Assembly: GCA_029263415.1 (NCBI GenBank)
Contig: JAJCXN010000051.1
Coordinates: forward strand, 310,001 to 374,000
Length of the DNA: 64,000 bases
From: Acidobacteriota bacterium
Lineage (GTDB): Bacteria; Acidobacteriota; Thermoanaerobaculia; Multivoradales; Multivoraceae
Direction: 5' to 3'
Made by a program: the position numbers and the translations under genes. Below are positions 9,175-21,242 of this stretch, piece by piece; position 1 is the first letter of the stretch; the number at the start of each line of letters is the position of its first letter. The notes beneath the pieces are model-generated. The model did no database searches. It was not told where the DNA came from and saw only the letters and a program-made list of their open reading frames with translations.

Positions 9175-10797
9175 ATGAATCAAACCTTCTCCTGGCAAGC
9201 ATTACAGCGGATTCTTCGCCAGCAACTCCCAGCCGAGGACTTCCGCGCCTGGATTCTCCCCCTTCGGCTGGTGGTCAACGAGCAACGGCGCATCGTATTG
9301 GACGCGCCAAACGACCGCTTTGTACGCATCCTTGAGGAGAGCTACCGGCTGACCATTGATGCTGCAATTCAAGAACAGTTCGGTCCCGGTTACAGCGTCG
9401 AAATATCAGCTGCGCAGTTGTCTCTGGGGGGCGTGCCCTTGGCCATGAAGACGCCTAGCAGGGCTCACGGCTCGGCAGAGGCAAAGCTTCGTCAGAGGCG
9501 GAATCACACTGCGGCAGCTACCGCAGGGGACCGGGTAGAGGTCCGGCGTAGCCGGGTGGCTGAGGCTGCATTGGTGGCAACCGCATCACTCGAGGTGCCG
9601 TCAGGCGACGTTCTCGAGGATCTGCCGCGCCGAGACACTTCCCCAGGCGATGGCAGCCGCCAAGACCCTCAATCAGAAACCACCGAGTCGACCAATGGCC
9701 CCGCAACTAACAGATCTGGTGCCTGGGGACGCGGAGATCCGGTGAACCAAGAACCCCGCAACCACACTCAGCGCCCAGGGGCGCCGCGCTTCAATCCGAA
9801 GTACCGCTTCTCGAACTTCGTCGTGGGGGACTCCAACCAGTTCGCCTGCGCTGCCGCACGCGCGGTCGCTGAGAGCCCCGGCCAAAGCTACAACCCGCTG
9901 TTCCTATATGGCGGAGTGGGCTTGGGCAAGACCCATCTGTTGCACGCAATCGCACAAGAAATCCTTCATGAGCAGCCCGCTTTGCAGGTGCACTACATCT
10001 CCGCCGAGCAGTTTCTCAACGAATTGATCAACTCCATTCGATTTGATCGGATGCCGTTGTTCCGCGAGCGTTATCGCAGTATCGACGTCTTGCTGATAGA
10101 CGACATCCAATTCTTGGCGAACAAAGAGCGCACTCAAGAAGAGTTCTTCCACACCTTCAACGCGCTCTACACTGCCGAGAAGCAGATCATCTTGTCGTCG
10201 GATGCCTCGCCTAAGGACATCCCCACCCTGGAAGAACGCCTGCGGAGTCGTTTTGAGTGGGGACTCATCACCGACATCCAACCGCCCGACCTTGAGACCA
10301 AGGTCGCGATCTTGCGACGCAAAGCGGCTCTACGCCGCTGTGATCTCGACGACGAAGTGGCGCTCTTCATTGCCAGCCAGGTCCGTTCCAACGTCCGCGA
10401 ACTCGAAGGCCTTCTCAATCGAGCCATCGCGTTCTCGTCAATGACCGGCCGACCACTGGACATCGACCTTGCGACCGAGACGCTCAAAGAGATCCTGCCT
10501 CAGACGGATTCGAGGAGGAACGCTGCGGAAATCGTTCGGGCGGTGGCCAAGGCCTATGGGCTCAAGGTGTCTGAGATCAAGAGCCGTAACAAAGCACATC
10601 AGATTTCCTTTCCTCGCCAGGTCGCTATGTACTTGTGCAAACAGCTCACGGACCTGTCTTTTCCTGAGATCGGCAAGCAGTTCGCCAACAAACACCATTC
10701 GACGGTGATGCACTCGGTTGAGAAGATCACGAAGTTGCGCAAAGAGGACGCGGAACTCGACCGCCTGATCGAGCGCCTTGTTCTTCAACTGCGCTAG
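9175..10797 (+). CDS. dnaA: Chromosomal replication initiator protein DnaA
   Basis: Binds DnaA boxes and opens the origin. ATG 9175 gives 540 aa beginning with the domain I signature (FSWQALQRILRQQLPAEDF...WILPLRL). A long low-conservation linker (about residues 85-195) precedes domain III, which has FNPKYRFSNFVVG, Walker A GGVGLGKTHL (Lys252), Walker B VLLIDDIQFL, and sensor motifs. Domain IV has the helix-turn-helix QVAMYLCKQLTDLSFPEIGK. The DNA-contact signature, usually GGRDHTTV, is here ANKHHSTV (His-His-Ser-Thr about 507-510), so the usual Asp is His and the first Thr is Ser. Flanked on both sides by box-rich intergenic DNA. Confidence 0.97.
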   Translation: MNQTFSWQALQRILRQQLPAEDFRAWILPLRLVVNEQRRIVLDAPNDRFVRILEESYRLTIDAAIQEQFGPGYSVEISAAQLSLGGVPLAMKTPSRAHGSAEAKLRQRRNHTAAATAGDRVEVRRSRVAEAALVATASLEVPSGDVLEDLPRRDTSPGDGSRQDPQSETTESTNGPATNRSGAWGRGDPVNQEPRNHTQRPGAPRFNPKYRFSNFVVGDSNQFACAAARAVAESPGQSYNPLFLYGGVGLGKTHLLHAIAQEILHEQPALQVHYISAEQFLNELINSIRFDRMPLFRERYRSIDVLLIDDIQFLANKERTQEEFFHTFNALYTAEKQIILSSDASPKDIPTLEERLRSRFEWGLITDIQPPDLETKVAILRRKAALRRCDLDDEVALFIASQVRSNVRELEGLLNRAIAFSSMTGRPLDIDLATETLKEILPQTDSRRNAAEIVRAVAKAYGLKVSEIKSRNKAHQISFPRQVAMYLCKQLTDLSFPEIGKQFANKHHSTVMHSVEKITKLRKEDAELDRLIERLVLQLR

Positions 10798-11297
10798 ACC
10801 GGTCCCGGGCTTCCCTGCTGGCGTTAGCCCCTTCGGTCCTAAACCTCTCTCGGTCCTTCATCCCCGTTCTTTTCAGGGCGGCGGCCTTTGGTTGCCAAAT
10901 AAGTGGGCGTGGCCGGTTGTTGGGAGAGTGGCCCCACCCTGCCACCGCGTAGTACGGCCCACCTGCCTGCATTCCTGTCTTGAGAGGACCCCGGTTGTCG
11001 ATCGCAAAAGGTGCCTAGATGCCCCCAGGACCCTTGTGGAGTTCTGTTCGGTTTTCCTGTTACCCGTACTGTGGAACCACTGCTGAGCAAGCTGCGGATT
11101 GGGGGACCACTCGCGTGAAGCCGGCTTTTCCACCGTCAACCCGCAGCCCTCCAACAGCCCGAATGCCGAACCTGGCGGATACGCCAAGTGACCGTCTTTT
11201 AAGGGGTTTGGGACGATTTCCACATTTTCCTCAGGGCACTACGACTACGACTACTGTTTGCTATATTGAATCTCTCTCTAATAGAGGAAGGGTAAGC
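10798..11297. other. dnaA-dnaN intergenic region, right part of candidate oriC with DnaA-trio-like tract
   Basis: A 500-bp gap without a credible gene. TGTGGA cores occur at 11035-11040, 11070-11075 and, inverted, 11219-11224 (TTTCCACA 11217-11224); a related TTTTCCACC is at 11126-11134. A box-like TTTTCCTCA (11225-11233) is followed by GGGCA, then the trinucleotide run CTACGACTACGACTACTG (11239-11256) and an AT-rich stretch TTTGCTATATTGAAT (11257-11271). That order (boxes, short GC-rich spacer, trinucleotide repeats, AT-rich DNA) is the layout of the basal unwinding element described for Bacillus subtilis oriC. TATATT here could also serve as the dnaN -10 hexamer. The dnaN ribosome-binding site is AGAGGAAGG at about 11283. 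Confidence 0.55.
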
Positions 11298-12395
11298 ATG
11301 AAACTGCGCATCGACCGGGCCGAACTACTGACTGAACTCGTGCCCATGCAAGGGGTGGTGGAACGGAAGTCCACTATTCCGGTCTTGTCACACTTGTTGC
11401 TGAGAGTGCGCGACGGCAAGCTCCATCTCGCTGCGACTGATCTCGACGTGTCGCTGACCTCGTGGTGCGAGGCCGATATCTCAGACGAGGGCGCACTCGC
11501 GGTCCAAGCGCGCAAGTTCATGGAAATTGTCCGAGCGGTTGGCGGCCCAACCCTCGAGCTCAGCTCCGATGACTCCCACGCTCTAACGATTGAGTCGGGC
11601 AAGTCCCGCTTCAAGATCCATGGTCTTTCCGCCGAAGACTTTCCAACCCTGCCTGATGTTGGCGAAGCTGGCGACCTGGCCATCGGATATGCCGATTTCA
11701 AGCAGATGGTCTCCAAGGTGTTCTTTGCAGTTTCGGCCGAAGAGTCGCGCTTCCAGCTCAACGGCGCCCTGCTCAAGTCCAAAGACGATGGGCTCGAGAT
11801 CGTTGCCACCGATGGCCACCGGTTGGCCTTGGTTGAACGACCCATTGACGGCCTCAAAGAGGCGGATGGCGTCCTCATCCCCCGCAAAGCGCTACAAGAA
11901 CTGCAGCGCTTCGACAGCGACGATGACCTGATTTTCCGGCGCGGCGAACACCACCTATCGTTCCGCTTAGGTCGGCGAGAGTTGATCTGTCGCATTCTCG
12001 AAGGCACATTCCCGGATTACGAGAAAGTCATCTCGAAGGACAACGATCAACGCGCAACCTTCGAGCGCAAGCCTCTGGCTGAGGTGGTGCATCGTGTGGC
12101 CCTGCTGACTGGCGATCGTTCAAGAGCAGTTCGATTGCGCATGGAGCCAGGTCAGATGACGTTGTCCGCAGCTAACCCCGACTTGGGCGAGGCAGTTGAA
12201 GAATTGGCCTGTGAGTATGAGGGTGATGCGATGGAGATCGGTATCAACCCCGACTACATGGCGCAGTTTCTCTCAGCCGTAAGTACTGACACGGTTGCCT
12301 TCGATCTGAAGGATGAGAACAGCCAATGCATAGGCCTGCCGGTGGATGGTGACGACACCCGCTACCTGTGCGTGATCATGCCGATGCGCCTGTGA
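11298..12395 (+). CDS. dnaN: DNA polymerase III subunit beta (sliding clamp)
   Basis: Ring-shaped processivity clamp. The ATG at 11298 (MKLRIDRAELLTELVPMQGV) is preceded by AGAGGAAGG and gives 365 aa, the usual length. Three clamp repeats are visible: VVERKSTIPVLSHLLLRV in the first, FFAVSAEESRFQLNGALL and ATDGHRLALVERP in the second, and ending SQCIGLPVDGDDTRYLCVIMPMRL, a near-canonical C-terminus (MPMRL). The frame is open further upstream, but that part lies in the origin-like intergenic region and is not coding. It follows dnaA and precedes recF. Confidence 0.97.
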   Translation: MKLRIDRAELLTELVPMQGVVERKSTIPVLSHLLLRVRDGKLHLAATDLDVSLTSWCEADISDEGALAVQARKFMEIVRAVGGPTLELSSDDSHALTIESGKSRFKIHGLSAEDFPTLPDVGEAGDLAIGYADFKQMVSKVFFAVSAEESRFQLNGALLKSKDDGLEIVATDGHRLALVERPIDGLKEADGVLIPRKALQELQRFDSDDDLIFRRGEHHLSFRLGRRELICRILEGTFPDYEKVISKDNDQRATFERKPLAEVVHRVALLTGDRSRAVRLRMEPGQMTLSAANPDLGEAVEELACEYEGDAMEIGINPDYMAQFLSAVSTDTVAFDLKDENSQCIGLPVDGDDTRYLCVIMPMRL

Positions 12396-12522
12396 TTCTT
12401 AGTCTCGGTCTGCTGCAGTTTGGCGCTCAGATGACGGCTCACACTCAGGATCCTCGCAGCCTCTTGAATACCCTTAAAGTGGGGACTTCTTGAGTCCCGT
12501 AGGCCGGGCCTAGAAGGCTGCG

Positions 12523-13647
12523 GTGATTCGCTCACTGGAGTGTCGCAATCTACGCGCGTTAGACGACACGTATTGGGAACTCGACGACGGCGCTCACCTG
12601 TTGCTAGGCGGGACGGGAGAGGGTAAGACCAGCCTCTTGGAGGCGATCTACCTTGCGACCACCACACGCAGCTTCAAGACCAGTCGGTTGAGCGACTGCG
12701 TCAAGCGCACCATCGATCCGGAGGCGAGTAACGACCCGGCCGCGCTGGCCTCGACCGACGGCTTCTTCACTGGTGTTGAGGCAGAGAACGCAGCCCGAGC
12801 GCGATTGGAGGTGGCCTGGAGCGGTGCCGAGGGCGCCTCACGTCGCTTGAACGGCGACCGGTCGACCCTAGAGGAGCACCTGAGCCAACAACCGATCCTG
12901 GCCTTCTCAGTGGCTGATATTGAGGTCTTGGTTGGCGCTCCTGACCTGCGGCGTCGATTGGTGGATCGCATATCGGTCGCTCTGCATCCGGCTTCGCTGT
13001 CGATCCTGACCCGCTATCGCCGAACGCTCGACCACAAACGCGCATTGTTGGCCCAAAGGACTGGCCCCAATCGCGGCGCATTGCGAAGCTTTAATGAACT
13101 TCTAGCGGATGCCTCCGCCGCGCTGATTGCTCGGCGCCGGCTCAGCATCGACGCACTCAGAACGGCGCTGCTCGCGGTCAACGCGGAGTTTCCGAAGACG
13201 AGGTTCTCGGTCGACGTCGCTTACCGGAGTTCACCCGACTTTGGCGATGAAGAGCCAGACGCAGCCGGAGTGCTTAACAAGCTCGAGCAAAGCTTGACTC
13301 ATGAGCTGCGTACCCGTCGCCCGCAGGCGGGTCCCCATCGAGATCGAATCAATGTTCTCTTCAACGGTCGGCCGGTCGCCGAGACGGCTTCTGCGGGAGA
13401 GCTGAAAGCGATTGGACTGCTCCTTCTCGCCGCCCAAGCACGACTACTCCAACAAGCGAAGCGGGCGTGCGTTCTGCTGGTTGACGATGTGGATACGGAG
13501 ATGGACCAAGCCACGCTAGAGGCGGTTTGGCCGCTCCTCAACACGGGACCTCAGACCTTGTTTTCCAGCAATAGAGAAGCGGTTTTTGAAGGTCTGAATG
13601 TGGGTTGTGTGTGGGATGTGCATCAAGGTGCAGTCAAGAGGCGCTAA
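12523..13647 (+). CDS. recF: DNA replication and repair protein RecF
   Basis: SMC-like ATPase that works with RecR (encoded at 1480-2094) in gap repair. GTG 12523 gives 374 aa starting VIRSLECRNLRALDD. Walker A is GGTGEGKTSLLEAIY (Lys35), where most RecF proteins have GxNGxGKTN. The signature region near HRDRINVLFNGRPVAETASAGELKAIG and Walker B LLVDDVDTEMD follow. Divergence from typical RecF is moderate, but position after dnaN and the ordered motifs make the call secure. The gap before the start is 127 bp. Confidence 0.92.
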   Translation: MIRSLECRNLRALDDTYWELDDGAHLLLGGTGEGKTSLLEAIYLATTTRSFKTSRLSDCVKRTIDPEASNDPAALASTDGFFTGVEAENAARARLEVAWSGAEGASRRLNGDRSTLEEHLSQQPILAFSVADIEVLVGAPDLRRRLVDRISVALHPASLSILTRYRRTLDHKRALLAQRTGPNRGALRSFNELLADASAALIARRRLSIDALRTALLAVNAEFPKTRFSVDVAYRSSPDFGDEEPDAAGVLNKLEQSLTHELRTRRPQAGPHRDRINVLFNGRPVAETASAGELKAIGLLLLAAQARLLQQAKRACVLLVDDVDTEMDQATLEAVWPLLNTGPQTLFSSNREAVFEGLNVGCVWDVHQGAVKRR

Positions 13648-13648
13648 A

Positions 13649-13665
13649 CCCTTTGTTTTAAAGGG
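13649..13665 (+). terminator. Possible hairpin terminator after recF
   Basis: Six-base-pair perfect inverted repeat CCCTTT-GTTTT-AAAGGG directly after the recF stop codon. There is no T-run after the stem, so a classic intrinsic terminator is not proven; it may only be a 3'-end-protecting hairpin. Confidence 0.3.
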
Positions 13666-16500
<2,835 letters not shown>

Positions 16501-16503
16501 GCG

Positions 16504-19044
16504 ATGAGCGAAGAACAAACCACGCCCCACTCTTCGATCGAGCCGGTTGAGCTCGAAGAGGAGATGCGCCGTAGCTATCTCGACTATGCGATGAGCGTCA
16601 TCGTTGGGCGCGCCCTGCCCGACGTCCGCGACGGACTCAAACCGGTCCATCGCCGTGTCCTCTATGGCATGTGGGAATCCGGCAATCTCGCCAACCGCGC
16701 GTACAAGAAATCGGCCCGTATTGTCGGTGACGTCATGGGTAAGTACCACCCGCACGGCGACAGCGCTATCTACGACACGGTCGTGCGCATGGCGCAAGAC
16801 TTCTCCTTGCGCTATCCGCTGGTTGACGGCCAAGGTAACTTTGGCTCGGTCGACGGCGACAACCCAGCGGCCATGCGCTACACCGAAGTCCGCATGACCC
16901 GCCTCGCCCACGAACTGCTGCGCGAAGACATCGACAAAGAAACCGTCGACTGGCTGCCCAACTACGACGGTTCAGAACTCGAGCCGACGGTCTTGCCCGC
17001 TCGATTTCCTAACCTTTTAGTCAACGGTTCAACAGGCATCGCCGTGGGTATGGCGACCAACATCCCGCCTCACAACCTGAGCGAAGTGATCGACGCGCTC
17101 AAACTAATGATCGACAATCCGGCGGTCACCCTCGCCGAGCTGATGGAAGTGCTGCCCGGCCCCGATTTCCCGACCGGCGCCACCATCCACGGCAACGCAG
17201 GCATTCACTCCGGATACGCCACCGGCCGCGGTTCAGTCCAAGTGCGCGCAAAAACCGAAGTTGAAGACCGCAAGGGCGACCGACAGGCGGTCATCGTCAC
17301 CGAGATCCCGTACCAGGTCAACAAGGCGCGGCTTATCGAACGCATTGCCGAGCTGGTGCGCGAGAAGAAGATTGAAGGCATCACCGACCTGCGTGACGAG
17401 TCGGATCGAGACGGTATGCGCATCGTCATCGAACTGCGTCGCGGCGAGATCGCCGAAGTCCTCATCAATCAGCTCTACAAGATGACGCAGATGCAGACCA
17501 CCTTCGGCATGAACATGCTGGCGATCGTCGACAATCAGCCGAAGCTCTTGGCACTGCCTGAGATCCTGCGTCACTTCTTGGATCATCGTCGCACGATCAT
17601 CATCCGACGCTCCCGCTTTGACCTGCGCAAGGCCGAAGAACGCGCCCACATTCTCGAGGGCTTGCTCAAAGCGCTCGACCTAATCGACGAGATCATCACG
17701 ACCATTCGTGCGTCGGCGTCTCCACCTGCCGCGAAGCAGAACTTGGTCGATCAGTTCGGGTTCTCCGACCCGCAGGCCCAGGCCATTCTCGACATGCGCC
17801 TGCAACGCCTGACCGGTCTCGAGCGCGACAAGCTCCTTGCCGAGTTCGAAGAACTCATGGCGCTGATCGAACGGCTGCGTTCTTTGTTGTCGTCCGATTC
17901 GTTGTTGCTCGAAGAGATCCGAGCCGAGCTCGAGGAGATCCAAGAGAGCTACGGCGACGACCGCCGCACCAACATTGTCGAATCCACAGGCGACCTGAGC
18001 GTCGAGGACTTGATCGCGGATGAGGACATGGTGGTCACGGTCACTCGATCGGGCTACGTCAAGCGCACAGCGCTGTCTGAGTATCGAGCGCAAGGCCGTG
18101 GCGGTAAGGGTCGCCGTGGCATGGTCACGAAAGATGAAGATTTCGTCGAGCGCTTGTTCGTCGCGTCGGCGCACAGTTACATCTTGGTGATCACCAAGAA
18201 GGGCAACCTGCACTGGCTCAAGGTCCACCAGGTTCCAGAGCTCGGGCCGGCCTCACGAGGCAAAGCGGTGATCAATCTGTTGCGTCTCGGAGATGGCGAC
18301 GAACTCGCGGCGGTGGTCTCAGTCAAGGAGTTTCCCGAGGACCGGTTCTTGATGTTCGCTACGGTGGGCGGCACCATCAAGAAGACCAGCCTTGCGGCTT
18401 ACTCACGTCCGCGACCGTCAGGCATTCGCGCAATCAAGATCGACGATGACGACGAGCTGTTGTCGGTGCGTGTCGCAGAGCCAGAGCAAGACGTTTTCTT
18501 GGCCACCCGGCGGGGCTACTCGGTGCGCTTCCCCGAGTCCGACGCACGGCCGATGGGCCGCGTGGCTCGAGGCGTGCGCGGGATCAGGCTGCGCAGCGGC
18601 GATCGCGCCGTTTCCATGGAAGTCCTCGATCGGGATGGCGACCTGCTGACCGTTGCAGAGAATGGTTATGGCAAGCGCACCGCCTTAGAGGAGTACCGGC
18701 GTCAAGGCCGCGGCGGCATGGGTATCATCAACCTCAAGGTTTCCGACAAGACCGGCGCCGTCATCGGCGTGCGCCAGGTGTCCGAGGAACAAGGCGTGAT
18801 GCTGATCACTCAAGCCGGCAAAATCATTCGCATCAATGCTGCTGACGTCTCGCGCATCGGCCGGTCCACCCAGGGCGTCCGGGTGATGGATCTCGGTGAG
18901 GGCGACGGGCTGGTGGCAATGGCCAAGATTGAGGAGGCCGACGAGATAGACGAGGCCGAGAACGAGGGTGCCGTCGCAGACGGCGTTGTTGACAAGGAAG
19001 CTGAGGGCGGCACAGCGTCGGCTCAAACGAACGAGGAGGAGTAG
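16504..19044 (+). CDS. gyrA: DNA gyrase subunit A
   Basis: DNA breakage-reunion subunit of gyrase, 846 aa. The winged-helix and tower region begins [20 protein letters not shown]. The quinolone-resistance region [17 protein letters not shown] keeps the Ser and Asp of the sensitive type. The catalytic tyrosine is Tyr126 in [10 protein letters not shown]. The C-terminal beta-pinwheel contains a GyrA-box-like [11 protein letters not shown], which distinguishes it from ParC. The last ~35 residues are an acidic tail. Directly after gyrB (3-bp gap). Confidence 0.97.
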   Translation: MSEEQTTPHSSIEPVELEEEMRRSYLDYAMSVIVGRALPDVRDGLKPVHRRVLYGMWESGNLANRAYKKSARIVGDVMGKYHPHGDSAIYDTVVRMAQDFSLRYPLVDGQGNFGSVDGDNPAAMRYTEVRMTRLAHELLREDIDKETVDWLPNYDGSELEPTVLPARFPNLLVNGSTGIAVGMATNIPPHNLSEVIDALKLMIDNPAVTLAELMEVLPGPDFPTGATIHGNAGIHSGYATGRGSVQVRAKTEVEDRKGDRQAVIVTEIPYQVNKARLIERIAELVREKKIEGITDLRDESDRDGMRIVIELRRGEIAEVLINQLYKMTQMQTTFGMNMLAIVDNQPKLLALPEILRHFLDHRRTIIIRRSRFDLRKAEERAHILEGLLKALDLIDEIITTIRASASPPAAKQNLVDQFGFSDPQAQAILDMRLQRLTGLERDKLLAEFEELMALIERLRSLLSSDSLLLEEIRAELEEIQESYGDDRRTNIVESTGDLSVEDLIADEDMVVTVTRSGYVKRTALSEYRAQGRGGKGRRGMVTKDEDFVERLFVASAHSYILVITKKGNLHWLKVHQVPELGPASRGKAVINLLRLGDGDELAAVVSVKEFPEDRFLMFATVGGTIKKTSLAAYSRPRPSGIRAIKIDDDDELLSVRVAEPEQDVFLATRRGYSVRFPESDARPMGRVARGVRGIRLRSGDRAVSMEVLDRDGDLLTVAENGYGKRTALEEYRRQGRGGMGIINLKVSDKTGAVIGVRQVSEEQGVMLITQAGKIIRINAADVSRIGRSTQGVRVMDLGEGDGLVAMAKIEEADEIDEAENEGAVADGVVDKEAEGGTASAQTNEEE

Positions 19045-19174
19045 GCTACCGATGAGCAGGAGTCACAGCGCACCGGTGCCTCAAAGCGGCCCCGTGCGCC
19101 GGGGTTTCGGCGCGCCCCGGTTCGCCGTGCGAACAAGGCCTGCTGTGACCCCCAGCTCGGTGAGCCGCTAAACC

Positions 19175-19768
19175 GTGCGCCCCAACGACCCGCGCCCGAC
19201 GGGCGAGCAACTCGAGCAACTCGAGCATGTCGACATCGCCCACACCTTGGCTCCGGTTTACGCGGAGGATCTGAAAGGGAACAAGGTCCGCTTTGGAACC
19301 CTCTGGGAAGAACGTCCTGCGGTGCTGGTCTTCCTGCGGCACTTTGGCTGAATTTTCTGCAGGGAACAGGTCGCGCAGTTGCGCAACTTCACTAGCAGAA
19401 TTCGCGAGCACGGCGCCGACCTGGTTCTGATTGGCAACGGCAGTACGGTGGAGGGTTCGCGCTTCCTCGAAGACACCGGTACCAAGCTCAGGCTTCTGGT
19501 AGATCCAGGGCTCGAGTGCTATCGGGCTGCGTGCTTAGAGCGTAGCCTTCTGGCCCCGCTCTCGCCGCAAGGCTGGGTACGCAGCGTTGGCTCGTTCTTG
19601 CGCGGGCACCGAGCCAGCCGCGTCTCAGGCGATGCATACCAGCTGGGCGGAATGTTCGTCATCACACCTGAGCAGCGCACCGAGTACGCGTTTGTTAACA
19701 ACAACGTGTATGAGCAGGCACCCATCGAGGCGGCCATCGACACCCTGAGAAGGCTCGGTCGCGAATAG
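19175..19768 (+). CDS. Peroxiredoxin-like (AhpC-TSA_2/PRXL2 type) protein, probable selenoprotein with UGA-encoded Sec59
   Basis: Read through the in-frame TGA at 19349-19351, this frame gives a 197-residue thioredoxin-fold protein of the AhpC-TSA_2/PRXL2 kind. Upstream of the TGA it encodes GNKVRFGTLWEERPAVLVFL then RHFG; downstream IFCREQVAQLRNFTSRI, VLIGNGS, LLVDPGLECYRA, and the family-typical QLGGMFVITPEQRTEYAFVN. Family members have FLRHFGCxxCRE, so the TGA replaces the first Cys of the CxxC, giving UxxC (Sec59, Cys62). No other stop interrupts the frame. GTG 19175 is the only sensible start after the preceding TAA at 19169. Known UxxC peroxiredoxin-like selenoproteins make this reading likely. 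Alternatives: a sequencing error (TGC or TGT to TGA) or a recent nonsense mutation. Confidence 0.75.
19349..19380 (+). promoter_or_regulatory. Candidate bacterial SECIS element directly after the UGA
   Basis: Seventeen bases after the TGA is GGTC (19369-19372), framed by the complementary tetramers CTGC (19357-19360) and GCAG (19375-19378). In Escherichia coli fdhF the SelB-binding GGUC apical loop lies 18 bases after its UGA, so the spacing agrees within one base. The stem here is weak and its inner part does not pair well, so the structure needs folding and covariation support. Confidence 0.45.
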
Positions 19769-19896
19769 AGCGGCGCAACGGAGTGCGCCGCCGAACCGTC
19801 TGTCCCGAGCCCCCAAACAGACGGCAGGAACTGTGCCGGCTGATAGCCTGCGTGCCCAAGCGACCTTCCGAAACCGTGCATTGAAGGAGTCAGGCT

Positions 19897-20553
19897 GTGC
19901 AGTTCTTCTTAGATACCGCAGACATCGATGAGATTCGCCAGGGCCTAGATTGGGGCGTGGTGGACGGAGTCACCACCAACCCAAGCCTGATCGCCAAACA
20001 AGGCAAGCCCTACCTGCCGACGGTCAAGGAAATCGCTGAGCTGTGCCCCGGACCGGTGAGCGGCGAAGTGTTGGCAACAGACGTTGAAGGCATGCTCGAG
20101 CAGGGGCGCCGCCTGGCTGGTCTGGCCGACAACGTAGTGGTCAAGATTCCGCTGCTCCCTGCCGGGCTCCAAGCGGTCAGGACGCTGACCGAAGAGGGCA
20201 TCAAGACCAACGTTACCTTGTGCTTTTCAGCCAACCAGGCGCTGGTCGCTGCCAAGGCGGGAGCAACGTACATCTCGCCGTTCGTTGGCCGCCTCGATGA
20301 CGTTGGTCAAGACGGCATGGAGTTGATCGAGGACATCGTCGAGATCTACCGCAACTACCTGTTCGAAACCGAGGTCTTGGTGGCCTCTGTGCGCCATCCC
20401 ATGCATGTGCACCAGTCAGCCATCATCGGCGCGGACGTGGTCACGCTGCCGCTCAAGGCGCTCTCGCAGCTCTATCGACATCAGCTCACCGACATCGGCC
20501 TGGCCAACTTCCTGGCGGACTGGGAAACGACCGGCAAGACCTTCGACGACTAG
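19897..20553 (+). CDS. Transaldolase (TalC / fructose-6-phosphate aldolase type)
   Basis: Short transaldolase-family enzyme, 218 aa, of the non-oxidative pentose phosphate pathway or fructose-6-phosphate aldolase type. It starts at GTG with [19 protein letters not shown] and has [13 protein letters not shown], the Schiff-base Lys83 in [32 protein letters not shown] and [18 protein letters not shown]. Length fits the small bacterial class. It lies 128 bp after the selenoprotein gene and may have its own promoter. Whether it is a transaldolase or an aldolase cannot be told here. Confidence 0.93.
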   Translation: MQFFLDTADIDEIRQGLDWGVVDGVTTNPSLIAKQGKPYLPTVKEIAELCPGPVSGEVLATDVEGMLEQGRRLAGLADNVVVKIPLLPAGLQAVRTLTEEGIKTNVTLCFSANQALVAAKAGATYISPFVGRLDDVGQDGMELIEDIVEIYRNYLFETEVLVASVRHPMHVHQSAIIGADVVTLPLKALSQLYRHQLTDIGLANFLADWETTGKTFDD

Positions 20554-20585
20554 CCAGTTCGCCCCTACAAGGCGCAGGGCAGTAG

Positions 20586-21242
20586 ATGGAAGAGAACCAG
20601 GGCTCGCCCGACGAGCAGGGCCGAAGCAGCCGCGATCCCAACGCCGAAGGACCGGAGCTTGCTCCGGGTCTCTATCGCGTGGCTTGGATCGTCTATCTGG
20701 TGCTCGCGACCATTGCCTTGGTGTGGATCGGCATCCGCGAGCAGGGCATTGGCCTTGACCTCTTGTGGAGCGAAGGCCTCGCGGGCCAAGCGATCGCTCG
20801 TTCGCTGGCGACCGACTGTCTCCTCGGTTTGGCTTCGGCCGCCGTCATTGTGCTCGGCTGGGAGCTTGCCGAACGGCGCAGTGCAGCGGCAGCTAAGGTC
20901 GGCAGCCAACTGCGGTCGATGCTTTCTGGGCTGACGCCTTCAGAGGCGGTAGGGCTCGCCCTGCTCTCTGGGGTCAGCGAGGAACTATTCTTTCGCGGCG
21001 CTGTTCAAGGATCGTGGCAAGGCGTTTGGGGGCTGCTCGGAGCCACGGGATTGTTTGCGGTTCTGCACGGCGGTCCGGGCAAACACTTTCGGTGGTGGAC
21101 ACTGTTCGCCGCCTTCGCGGGGGCGCTGATGGGAACGTGGTTCTTGGTACGCGGCAATCTGACCGCGCCGCTGGTCACCCACGTCCTGGTGAACGGCTTC
21201 CAGCTCTTGCGAACGGCGCGAAAGAGCAGCAACGGTGCCTGA
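20586..21242 (+). CDS. CPBP family intramembrane glutamic endopeptidase
   Basis: Membrane protease of the CPBP/Abi (Rce1-like) family, 218 aa. After a soluble ~28-residue N-terminus come hydrophobic helices at about 32-49, 78-93, 121-130, 146-160 and 167-185. Motif 1 is SGVSEELFFRG (Glu132, Glu133, Arg137), motif 2 is the His of FAVLHGG, and motif 3 is THVLVN near the C-terminus, so all catalytic elements are present. The substrate is unknown; relatives include bacteriocin self-immunity proteins and CAAX proteases. It starts 32 bp after the transaldolase stop. Confidence 0.88.
   Translation: MEENQGSPDEQGRSSRDPNAEGPELAPGLYRVAWIVYLVLATIALVWIGIREQGIGLDLLWSEGLAGQAIARSLATDCLLGLASAAVIVLGWELAERRSAAAAKVGSQLRSMLSGLTPSEAVGLALLSGVSEELFFRGAVQGSWQGVWGLLGATGLFAVLHGGPGKHFRWWTLFAAFAGALMGTWFLVRGNLTAPLVTHVLVNGFQLLRTARKSSNGA

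Noticed and set aside
8330-9180. Short plus-strand frames in the mutY-dnaA gap
   Set aside because: They are Ser/Leu/Phe-rich, with no domain and no ribosome-binding sites; the gap fits an origin.
11019-11297. N-terminal extension of DnaN
   Set aside because: The extra 93 codons fall in the origin-like gap and lack clamp similarity; ATG 11298 has a good ribosome-binding site.
19052-19171. 40-codon frame MSRSHSAPVPQS... after gyrA, in frame with the selenoprotein gene
   Set aside because: It ends at a TAA before the peroxiredoxin-like domain, has arginine-rich random composition and no family similarity; treated as chance.
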